Shown one piece after another: positions 17,993 through 25,340 of a stretch of DNA of 38,993 bases; position 1 is the first letter of the stretch, and each line of letters begins with the position of its first letter. The notes below the pieces were generated by a model. The model had not been told where the DNA came from. It saw only the letters and a list, made by a program, of their open reading frames with translations, and ran no database searches. A program made the position numbers and the translations under genes. The stretch is from an uncultured Porphyromonadaceae bacterium (GTDB lineage: Bacteria > Bacteroidota > Bacteroidia > Bacteroidales > Muribaculaceae). Where the stretch lies: contig CAOKFI010000027.1 in assembly GCA_948467675.1 (NCBI GenBank), positions 1-38,993 of the forward strand. The letters are read 5' to 3'.

Positions 17993-19435
17993 ATGACAAT
18001 TTCCGGTAAAAGAGTAAAAAAACGGTGGATGCTCATGTTCGCAGCAATGACCGCCGTAAGCGTTTCAGGTTTGTTTGCATCCTCATCAGAAGGACAGTTC
18101 GATCTTCCGAATGACAATCTGTGGGCCAATATAGCATGGATGATCACAGCCACGATCTTCGTGCTCATGATGACCCCAGGGCTGTCATTCTTCTACGGCG
18201 GCATGGTCCGGGCCAAAAACGTGATCTCTACCATGCTTCAGAGCTTTATAGTGATGGGCGCTGTCAGTGTTATCTGGGTAGTGTTCGGTTTCAGCCTCGC
18301 ATTCGGCAACGATATATGCCACATCATAGGCAACCCTCTTGATTTCCTGATGTTTGACGGCGTAGGAGTCCATAACGTAACCGCCGCACAGAGCGAACGC
18401 GTGCTTACCGAGATCGATCTCGGAGTGGCCACCATCCCACTGGCGCTGTTCGCTCTGTTCCAGATGAAATTCGCCATCATCACCCCATCGCTGATCACCG
18501 GATCGTTTGCCGAACGCGTGCGCTTTTCAGGCTATCTGGTATTCATGATGCTGTGGGTAGTGATAGTCTACTGCCCGCTCGCACACTGCACATGGCATCC
18601 CGCAGGACTCTTCGCCTCCATGCATGTACACGACTTCGCCGGTGGCATCGTAGTGCATGCCGCATCCGGAGTAGCGGCACTCGCCGGAGCCCTGTTTCTC
18701 GGCCGGCGCACACCAGCCACAGACAGCAAACCGGCCAACGTGCCGTTCGTGCTTCTCGGCGCCGCGCTGCTCTGGCTCGGATGGTTCGGATTCAACGGCG
18801 GATCATCGCTCGCCGCCGACGGCATAGCCATAGCGGCATTCCTCAATACCAACACCGCTGCCGCCACAGCCATGGTCACATGGGTAGTGTTCGACTGCCT
18901 GCGCGGACACAAACCGTCGGCCATGGGTGCCGCCATAGGTGCCGTAATCGGACTCGTAGCCATCACACCGTGCGCCGGATGGGTGACTGTGGGACAGAGC
19001 ATATTCATAGCCTTCGCCACCACTCTGTGCTGCAACATGGCCGTGACATGGAAAAACAGCGCGCGCCACACCTTCGACGACGCCCTCGACGTGTTCCCAA
19101 CCCACGGGCTCGGAGGCATTATCGGCACAGTGTTCACCGGCATCTTCGCCTATGGATTCTTTGTGCGCAACGACGGTCTCGAAATCTCACACACGGAATT
19201 TTTCTGGAACCACATCCTTGTTGTGGCGATAGTCATCGTATACACATTTATTGTGTCGTATGCCCTCTATTGGCTCACCGACAAAATGATACCCCTGCGG
19301 GTAAGCCGCCGGAGCGAGGAGATCGGCCTCGACCGCTCGCAGCATGACGAAGAATACGGCACCGAAGCCACCACCGAACTTGCAGAAGATACAGTATCCG
19401 ATTCCGACTGGCTCCGATCTGTCAGTGAAAACTGA
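17993..19435 (+). CDS. amt: Ammonium transporter
   Basis: The 480-residue product is an Amt/Rh channel that takes up ammonium across the inner membrane. It opens with a signal-peptide-like segment (basic GKRVKKRW then a hydrophobic stretch to about residue 30), as many Amt proteins do. Family motifs include TPGLSFFYGGMVRAKNV in the first helix pair and GGIVVHAASGVAALAGA and FPTHGLGGIIGT, which carry the twin pore histidines H222 and H371. The C-terminal cytoplasmic tail is long and acidic (about the last 40 residues). No glnK/P-II gene is adjacent, which is unusual because amt and glnK are often paired. The stop lies 4 nt from the stop of the convergent small-protein gene. Confidence 0.93.
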   Translation: MTISGKRVKKRWMLMFAAMTAVSVSGLFASSSEGQFDLPNDNLWANIAWMITATIFVLMMTPGLSFFYGGMVRAKNVISTMLQSFIVMGAVSVIWVVFGFSLAFGNDICHIIGNPLDFLMFDGVGVHNVTAAQSERVLTEIDLGVATIPLALFALFQMKFAIITPSLITGSFAERVRFSGYLVFMMLWVVIVYCPLAHCTWHPAGLFASMHVHDFAGGIVVHAASGVAALAGALFLGRRTPATDSKPANVPFVLLGAALLWLGWFGFNGGSSLAADGIAIAAFLNTNTAAATAMVTWVVFDCLRGHKPSAMGAAIGAVIGLVAITPCAGWVTVGQSIFIAFATTLCCNMAVTWKNSARHTFDDALDVFPTHGLGGIIGTVFTGIFAYGFFVRNDGLEISHTEFFWNHILVVAIVIVYTFIVSYALYWLTDKMIPLRVSRRSEEIGLDRSQHDEEYGTEATTELAEDTVSDSDWLRSVSEN

Positions 19436-19439
19436 TCCG

Positions 19440-19892
19440 TCAGAACGATAGCGACAGACTCAATGCCGGGGTGTAGGCCATGGATCCGCTGTTCAGCCCG
19501 GGAGTGTGGATGGCCGACACCCCGAATGACATATTCCGGGCCTTGTTACGATAGTTGTAAGCGCATATCAGCACCGGTATACTGCCGACGAGAAGCGTAC
19601 CGCCCGGTATAAGCAAACCTAAACCAACAGCCTGCAGATCTTGATCATTATACATCGCTGAAAAGCCGGTAAACATCACGCCAAAAAATACCAAAGGCAC
19701 GGAAGCACCCAAGGCACTCCAGCCCACAGCACGCATGATCTTGTACTTGCGCCACTCGTCGGTCTGCTTGTAGTCGAAGCTATACGTCAGCTCCACAGCT
19801 TGTTCACTCGTAGCCGGACGGTTGGCATAAGTCTGCCCGTACGAATGACACGTCAACGAAACCAGCAGCAAAAATATCAAGATCTGTTTCAT
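19440..19892 (-). CDS. Small secreted/membrane protein, copy 1 of inverted pair
   Basis: The 150-residue product has a signal peptide (MKQILIFLLLVSLTCHSYGQ). Two hydrophobic segments follow, at about residues 56-78 (GWSALGASVPLVFFGVMFTG) and 88-110 (VGLGLLIPGGTLLVGSIPVL), and the C-terminus ends LSLSF. It is nearly identical to the product of 22613-23062 from FDYKQTDEWRKYKIMRAVGW onward, while the N-terminal 40 residues differ clearly. The gene is convergent with amt and lies downstream of the interrupted repeat-protein gene on the same strand, separated by a hairpin. I do not recognise the family. A membrane or outer-membrane location is inferred. Confidence 0.7.
   Translation of the reverse strand: MKQILIFLLLVSLTCHSYGQTYANRPATSEQAVELTYSFDYKQTDEWRKYKIMRAVGWSALGASVPLVFFGVMFTGFSAMYNDQDLQAVGLGLLIPGGTLLVGSIPVLICAYNYRNKARNMSFGVSAIHTPGLNSGSMAYTPALSLSLSF
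19471..19779 (-). repeat. 309-bp inverted repeat, left copy
   Basis: Base-by-base comparison shows this stretch is identical to the reverse complement of 22723-23031. The flanking bases on both sides differ. The repeat lies wholly inside the small-protein gene and covers most of its shared C-terminal part. Confidence 0.93.
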
Positions 19893-19909
19893 ATATCTTA
19901 TCTATAAAG

Positions 19910-19931
19910 TCAGCGGCAATAATGCCGCTGA
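19910..19931 (-). terminator. Hairpin between the repeat-protein gene and small-protein copy 1
   Basis: CAGCGGCA and TGCCGCTG form a perfect 8-bp stem with an ATAA loop, extended by a T-A pair. On the minus strand it follows the end of the repeat-protein frame (19954) and precedes the small-protein ATG (19892). It has only a short T-run, so it could be a terminator or an attenuator. Confidence 0.5.
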
Positions 19932-19953
19932 TAAAAGTAGCTTATCGAAATCA

Positions 19954-22431
19954 TCACTGCAAATCTTTCTGTCGCCTAACTATCACAAGTCCTTGAATAT
20001 TATATGTATCCCCTTTTTCATCACCTTGATGACAACGACCTGTATAAAGGCAATATGGTTCTGTCTTAAAAAATACAGCCATATTCTCTGGATAAAGCTG
20101 GTATTCAATAAATGAGTCCGTAGACAATATCGACGTTTCAATACCATTAAACGTTATCTTACCGATTTTATACCGAGTCATTCCGTTTTCATCACCAGTA
20201 TGCTGACGTCCCAATATCACATACCCATCAGGAGCATGAAATACTGAATCATTTTCCTTTATTGGCTCTGTCCAATAGCTATTGACAATACATATCTCTC
20301 CCTCAACAGTAAATCCAGCGTAATCAACCGCTTTAAGAGATGCGTATAAGCAAATTGTATTTCCCAATTCATCTCCCGTATGTTTACGGCCAACCATAAC
20401 CATATTTTCCGGAGCCTCAAATATGAAACCACCGTTTTCCGGTTGCTCGGATGATAAGTAATATTGATCGGCAACAATAGCCAGATCTGTAGGTTGTATA
20501 TGATCCATCAGGCTGATACGGCTTTCCCACCAATAGTTAAACCTCTTGAACCATGCGCCAAGCGGACCGGTAGAATGTACATTTAATCCAACTTCACCCC
20601 ATGCACCAGCATATTCACGCCATTGCTGTGACCCCAAGCGCTCTATCCGATCCGTAATCAGCCACTTATATCCTGCATAGGATGTTTCATCAATGACCCA
20701 ACCTGCATCAAACCGATCAGGTCTATTATATAATGCATGAGATCCAATGGCACAATATACCACAATGCGTTGCCGTCCGTTAACGGTAGTAACCTGAAGA
20801 TTTGATACCGGGGTGTAACTATTCGATGTATGAGCACTGAGCCATGCTCCGACCACTTTATTATCAACCATTTTCACCATTATATGCTCCCAGTCTCCTT
20901 GATGAGACATATGCACTGTTGCAGCAAATTTTGGTGCGGCATTATATCCAAAAAACAACCAAAAATCTACGTATGTCATCTTGGCTCCATCCGGCATGTT
21001 ATAATTCAGTTCATTAACATATACAGGAACCCTACCATTGGGATCGGTATCACCATATAAATTGGCAAATGGTTGTATGAAATATGTTTTTCCATCTTTA
21101 AGCCGAAATTCATCCCGCGGTCTAAGATTGAACAAACGATAATGCTCTTTGGTCGAATGATATTTCTTTATTACAGACACCGGAACATTATAAAAGTTCA
21201 TATCGTGACTGTTGCCGTTGACAAAATCTCCTGTATTCTTATCATATCCCAGATCGGAGCCTCCTGAAATATGCTGCCTAAACCTCGACAATATAATATA
21301 ATCCGATGGAATCATTGGGAAATACTCCTCATTTTCGTGAAGTGACACGATGAGATCAAACGGATAAGTAATCTGTGTGGCATATTGACCACAAAAAATT
21401 ATGCCCATTCCATAATAAGTGTAGTCATTCTCATCACCATAGTGATGTCTGCCAGTCATGACATAGTTTTTATCGCACACAAAAGCCCCATTACTCTCTA
21501 TCTGTATCTCCGAAACGGTATAACGTTTAATAACTGTAGGATATCCGTTAAATTTGACCACAGCAGTTGCATATTGGGTATTCCCATTTTCATCTCCACG
21601 GTGCCTACGCCCTACGATCACACGATTTACTGGAGCATCAAATCCGTCTCCTTTACTCTCTTTTATCTCTGCATGTCAGATTATATTCTCTACAGTTATA
21701 TTGCCGGGCACCTCCTCTCCTTTGGTATTTATGGCTTTAAGCGTTGCATACTGGTATGTCGTTTCTCCATTTTCATCTCCATCATGCCAACGACCGGTAA
21801 TCACAGTATTTACCGGGCACATAAAGTCGCTTTCACTTTCTCTTAATACACTTGAGACAGATCTTATATTCGGAATGATATATGTTCCTTTAGGTGCTGG
21901 ATCCAACAGAGTCGAATCATATACCAATTCTGCAGTCAGATAAAATGTCATACCGTTTTCATCTCCGATATGGCATCTACCTACTATTATACGATATGCG
22001 TCGGTCACGAACCAGACCGACGCGGATTCTTTAATTGACGGTGTCTGCTGTATTGATATAGTTGGGACGATTTCTCCATTCGCTTTTACAATCGCTGTTG
22101 CATATTTTGTCCAGCCGTTTTCATCTCCCGAATGTTGACGCCCGACTATAACTCGATTTTCCGGAGCCTGAAATAAAATACCATCCGATTCCTTGATAGC
22201 ACCACTCCACTTAATATCGGTCACCTCAATTGTCATTGGCAGAACATTACCACTGCTATCAATTGCCTTTAACGTAGCATATTGATACATCGTGGGGCCA
22301 TTTTCGTCATTCTCATGCCAACGACCGGTCATTACTGTATTAGCAGGGCACATAAATATAACACCTTCACTCTCTTTAATGTATTCAGTAATCATTCTTT
22401 TGTCCGGAACAATGCGAAATTTTGTTGACAT
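19954..22431 (-). pseudogene. Repeat protein with Vps62-like domain, interrupted by one in-frame TGA
   Basis: The frame runs 825 codons from the ATG at 22431 to the stop at 19954, broken only by a TGA at 21676-21678 (codon 252). The second part has no ATG of its own at its apparent start; the 21621 candidate is a GTG inside a repeat. About nine units of the pattern [V/I]xGRxHxGDENGxTxY recur every 55-65 residues: five before or just after the stop, one more upstream of the central domain, and three at the C-terminus. The central part (GRVPVYVNELNY, then DFWLFFGYN, HQGDWEHIMVKM and VVYCAIGSHALY) resembles the Vps62/DUF946 domain. No signal peptide is seen. In two other repeats the residue aligned with the TGA is Trp (codons at 22207-22209 and 20274-20276, TGG), so TGG-to-TGA mutation is likely. 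Function is unknown. Confidence 0.75.
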
Positions 22432-22468
22432 GGCTGAGTTTTATTAGGTTATAGTAAGTATAATAGTA

Positions 22469-22498
22469 CAACAATAGGCACATGTTATAAGTTGGCAA
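22469..22498 (-). promoter_or_regulatory. Weak promoter of the repeat-protein gene
   Basis: On the minus strand TTG (22496-22498) is followed after 19 nt by TATTGTTG (22469-22476), one mismatch from TAnnTTTG. It lies 38 nt upstream of the ATG at 22431. Confidence 0.35.
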
Positions 22499-22556
22499 TT
22501 AAATAGGATTTTCTACCTTTTTGAGTAAAACAGTCAACCAAGTGTCACACATAATG

Positions 22557-22587
22557 TTGTATTTCATCGGATTAAATGCTACCTTTG
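22557..22587 (+). promoter_or_regulatory. Promoter of small-protein copy 2
   Basis: TTG at 22557-22559 is followed after exactly 20 nt by TACCTTTG at 22580-22587, a full consensus match. The leader to the ATG at 22613 is about 20 nt. Confidence 0.65.
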
Positions 22588-22612
22588 TCGGCAACAAACA
22601 TATTAATAGGCT

Positions 22613-23062
22613 ATGAGACACCTTATTATTGTGACGCTTATGGTTATGCTGACATGTCATGCGTACGGGCAGACTTACAGCAGCCACACCACCGATAGAG
22701 AACAGACCGCCACGGCATATCACTTCGACTACAAGCAGACCGACGAGTGGCGCAAGTACAAGATCATGCGTGCTGTGGGCTGGAGTGCCTTGGGTGCTTC
22801 CGTGCCTTTGGTATTTTTTGGCGTGATGTTTACCGGCTTTTCAGCGATGTATAATGATCAAGATCTGCAGGCTGTTGGTTTAGGTTTGCTTATACCGGGC
22901 GGTACGCTTCTCGTCGGCAGTATACCGGTGCTGATATGCGCTTACAACTATCGTAACAAGGCCCGGAATATGTCATTCGGGGTGTCGGCCATCCACACTC
23001 CCGGGCTGAACAGCGGATCCATGGCCTACACACCGGCGCTGAGCGTGTCGCTGTCGTTCTGA
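22613..23062 (+). CDS. Small secreted/membrane protein, copy 2 of inverted pair
   Basis: The 149-residue product has a signal peptide (MRHLIIVTLMVMLTCHAYGQ) and the same two hydrophobic segments as copy 1. From FDYKQTDEWRKYK to the end it differs from copy 1 only at one residue of the final SVSLSF (SLSLSF in copy 1). The N-terminal region (TYSSHTTDREQTATAYH) is clearly divergent. It has its own good promoter, unlike copy 1, and so is the better candidate for an expressed copy. It is transcribed away from the interrupted repeat-protein gene. Family and function are not recognised. Confidence 0.72.
   Translation: MRHLIIVTLMVMLTCHAYGQTYSSHTTDREQTATAYHFDYKQTDEWRKYKIMRAVGWSALGASVPLVFFGVMFTGFSAMYNDQDLQAVGLGLLIPGGTLLVGSIPVLICAYNYRNKARNMSFGVSAIHTPGLNSGSMAYTPALSVSLSF
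22723..23031 (+). repeat. 309-bp inverted repeat, right copy
   Basis: This stretch is identical to the reverse complement of 19471-19779 over all 309 bases. The intervening segment, 19780-22722, is 2943 bp and contains both small-protein gene starts and the interrupted repeat-protein gene. Confidence 0.93.
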
Positions 23063-23149
23063 CAGAGGCTCGGCCTCAAATCTGTAGCCATCTACTCCGG
23101 CAACATACCCGCCTCGGAGCGCGACTGAACGTAAACGGATTTTTTTCGC

Positions 23150-23157
23150 TAACTTTG
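23150..23157 (+). promoter_or_regulatory. -7 promoter element of trmD
   Basis: TAACTTTG followed by CAG is an exact -7 match, 31 nt before the trmD ATG. A -33 TTG is not present at 20 nt spacing. Confidence 0.55.
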
Positions 23158-23188
23158 CAGTGTTTAACTACCGACCTCTGCAAAAGTT

Positions 23189-23866
23189 ATGCGTATCGAT
23201 ATACTGACCGTGCTTCCAGAGATGATAGAGTCGCCTCTGAACTGCTCTATACTCAAACGCGCACAAGCCAAGGGCCTTGTGGAGATATGTGTCCACAACC
23301 TGCGCGACTATACAACCAACCGCCACCGCAAGGTCGACGACTATCCGTTCGGCGGCGAAGCCGGCATGGTGATGATGGTGGAGCCTGTGGATCGTGCCAT
23401 CGCCGACCTGAAGTCGCAACGCCACTACGACGAGGTCATATTCACCTCGCCTGACGGCGCTACCTTCGACCAGCCTATGGCCAACTCTCTGTCGATGCTC
23501 GAAAACATGATCATACTCTGCGGACACTACAAAGGCGTAGACTGGCGCATACGCGAGCATCTCGTGACACGCGAGATATCGATAGGCGACTACGTACTCA
23601 CAGGCGGCGAGATTCCGGCAGTGGTAATAGCCGATGCCGTTGTAAGACTCATTCCGGGAGCCATAGGCGATGAACAGAGCGCTCTGTCCGATTCGTTTCA
23701 GGACAATCTGCTGGCTCCGCCCGTCTATACCCGCCCCGCCGACTACAACGGATGGCGGGTGCCCGACATTCTCCTCTCGGGACATGAGGCGAAGATAGCC
23801 GAATGGCGTCACGACCAGGCCATGGAACGTACACGCCGACTGCGCCCGGATCTGCTCAACGAATAA
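23189..23866 (+). CDS. trmD: tRNA (guanine(37)-N(1))-methyltransferase
   Basis: The 225-residue SPOUT methyltransferase makes m1G37 next to the anticodon, which prevents frameshifting. The start [20 protein letters not shown] is typical. The trefoil-knot SAM site is seen in [17 protein letters not shown] and [20 protein letters not shown]. The length is normal for the family. It is not in the rpsP-rimM-trmD-rplS operon found in many other bacteria. purN begins 11 nt downstream. Confidence 0.96.
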   Translation: MRIDILTVLPEMIESPLNCSILKRAQAKGLVEICVHNLRDYTTNRHRKVDDYPFGGEAGMVMMVEPVDRAIADLKSQRHYDEVIFTSPDGATFDQPMANSLSMLENMIILCGHYKGVDWRIREHLVTREISIGDYVLTGGEIPAVVIADAVVRLIPGAIGDEQSALSDSFQDNLLAPPVYTRPADYNGWRVPDILLSGHEAKIAEWRHDQAMERTRRLRPDLLNE

Positions 23867-23877
23867 ACAGACCGGCA

Positions 23878-24483
23878 ATGCACAATATAGCCATACTCGC
23901 TTCCGGATCCGGGAGCAACGCCGAAAACATAGCGCGACGGTTTCATGACAAAGGCAACGCCCGCGTAGCCATTGTCATGAGCAACAAGACAGATGCCACG
24001 GTCCACGACCGTATGGCCGCACTCGATGTAGACACCCTGACATTCCCCAACGAAATCTGGGACAAAGAGCCGCAGCTGATCATCGACGAACTCGTCAGGC
24101 ACAATATAGACCTGATTGTCCTCGCCGGCTTTCTACGCAAGATACATCCCGCGATAGTCCGCGCCTACCGGGGGCGCATGGTCAACATCCATCCCTCGCT
24201 GCTTCCGGCCTACGGCGGCAAGGGCATGTACGGACGCCGGGTACATGAAGCAGTGATCGCCTCAGGCGAGACCCGCACCGGCGCCACCGTACACTATGTG
24301 ACCGACGAGATGGACGAGGGCGAGATTGTAATGCAGGAAAGCATTGCCGTACTGCCTGACGACACCGCGACTACACTCGAAGCCCGTATCCACGATCTCG
24401 AATTCGACCTGTATCCCCGCGCCATAGAATCCATACTCCAGCACCTTCCGGATAAGGGCACTCCCGGCAGCACACACGTCTAA
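23878..24483 (+). CDS. purN: Phosphoribosylglycinamide formyltransferase
   Basis: The 201-residue product transfers a formyl group from 10-formyltetrahydrofolate to GAR in purine synthesis. The start is placed at MHNIAILASGSGSNAENIA, because the longer open frame from 23803 overlaps trmD and lacks family similarity. The GSGSN phosphate-binding loop is at residues 10-14. The catalytic residues are present as N103 and H105 (NIHPSLLPAYGGKGMYG) and D143 (HYVTDEMDEGEI). It is probably cotranscribed with trmD. Confidence 0.95.
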   Translation: MHNIAILASGSGSNAENIARRFHDKGNARVAIVMSNKTDATVHDRMAALDVDTLTFPNEIWDKEPQLIIDELVRHNIDLIVLAGFLRKIHPAIVRAYRGRMVNIHPSLLPAYGGKGMYGRRVHEAVIASGETRTGATVHYVTDEMDEGEIVMQESIAVLPDDTATTLEARIHDLEFDLYPRAIESILQHLPDKGTPGSTHV

Positions 24484-24526
24484 ATCAAATACCGCCGGTG
24501 TCATTCCGGCACAAAAGCAAAACAAT

Positions 24527-25213
24527 ATGAAACTGCGTATCACATTATTACTGACCGTTGCCCTTGCCGCATCGGCAATGCGCGGAGCCGATACAGCCAA
24601 ACCGGTAGTATCGATTCTCGGCGACTCATACTCGACATTCGAGAGTTATATACCCGAGGGAAATGCCGTATGGTACAGTCCGGTCATCAAGGACAACCGC
24701 ACCGACGTGAACGATGTACGCCAGACATGGTGGTGGCAGCTTATATCCGAGGGTGGCTACATACTCGGCGTCAACGAAAGCTACAGCGGCGCCACGATAT
24801 CGTATACCGGCTACAACGGCCAGGACTTCAGAGACAGGTCATTCGTAACACGACTTCCACGCATAGTACCGTCCGACATACTGCTGATATTCGGAGCCAC
24901 CAACGACAGCTGGACAGGCGCCCCCGTAGGCGAATACAGATCCGACAATCTCACGCTCGGACACATGTATGAATTCCGGCCCGCTCTGGAGGTGTTGCTC
25001 AAGGATGCCGTAAACCGTTTCCCCGGCACACGCATAGTATTCATAATCAACACAGAGCTGAAACAGAGCATAACCGAATCCATCGAAGTGCTGTGCAAAC
25101 GCTACGGAGTGGAGTATCTGCGCCTGCACGACATAGACAAAATCACAGGCCATCCATCAATCAAAGGCATGTCGCAGATCAAGGACCAGGTTCTGGACTA
25201 TCTGAAGAAATAG
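24527..25213 (+). CDS. Secreted SGNH/GDSL-family hydrolase
   Basis: The 228-residue product has a signal peptide (about residues 1-20, LLLTVALAASAMRG). Block I is SILGDSYSTFESY, with the nucleophile Ser34. An Asn-containing block appears as FGATNDSWTG, and the D-x-x-H-like end is in LHDIDKITGHPS. These fit an SGNH esterase/lipase fold, so it probably removes acyl groups from a glycan or lipid in the periplasm or outside the cell. The substrate is unknown. It begins 43 nt after purN, with only a weak GCCGG/CCGGC hairpin (24494-24510) between them. Confidence 0.85.
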   Translation: MKLRITLLLTVALAASAMRGADTAKPVVSILGDSYSTFESYIPEGNAVWYSPVIKDNRTDVNDVRQTWWWQLISEGGYILGVNESYSGATISYTGYNGQDFRDRSFVTRLPRIVPSDILLIFGATNDSWTGAPVGEYRSDNLTLGHMYEFRPALEVLLKDAVNRFPGTRIVFIINTELKQSITESIEVLCKRYGVEYLRLHDIDKITGHPSIKGMSQIKDQVLDYLKK

Positions 25214-25277
25214 GACGCGCACACCGAAACCGGCCAATGCCGCACTGCTGCCACGGTAGCAATTAAACATTATTAAA

Positions 25278-25308
25278 TTGGCGGTTAGGCGAGGAAACAT
25301 TAACTTTG
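25278..25308 (+). promoter_or_regulatory. Promoter of the DUF2723 gene
   Basis: TTG at 25278-25280, a 20-nt spacer and TAACTTTG at 25301-25308 form a near-ideal Bacteroidetes promoter. It lies about 30 nt before the ATG at 25341. Confidence 0.75.
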
Positions 25309-25340
25309 CGCTTTGATTCAGAATCATCACAACACGCTGA

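Larger units (their letters stand above)
19440..23062. other. AT-richer island bounded by inverted duplicate genes
   Basis: Two copies of a small secreted/membrane protein gene face outward at the ends, in inverted orientation. Between them is an interrupted 825-codon repeat-protein gene. The interior is visibly more AT-rich than the flanks; hand counts give 22 G+C in 60 bases at 20941-21000 against 31 in 60 at 24961-25020. Codon usage also differs. No integrase, transposase or terminal duplication was found, so the acquisition mechanism is unknown. Confidence 0.75.

Noticed and set aside
19954-21621. Second part of the repeat protein as an independent 555-residue gene
   Set aside because: The apparent start at 21621 is a GTG inside a repeat unit, with in-frame repeat sequence continuing upstream to the TGA and beyond it. 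A split gene fits better.
21676-21678. TGA as selenocysteine or reassigned codon
   Set aside because: Other repeats have Trp at this site, no selenocysteine-type hairpin was noticed just downstream, and genes elsewhere in the window end normally at TGA. A plain nonsense mutation is simpler.
19440-23062. Insertion sequence or transposon
   Set aside because: No transposase or integrase frame, no terminal inverted repeats outside the duplicated genes, and no target duplication could be seen. The inverted repeats are parts of coding genes.
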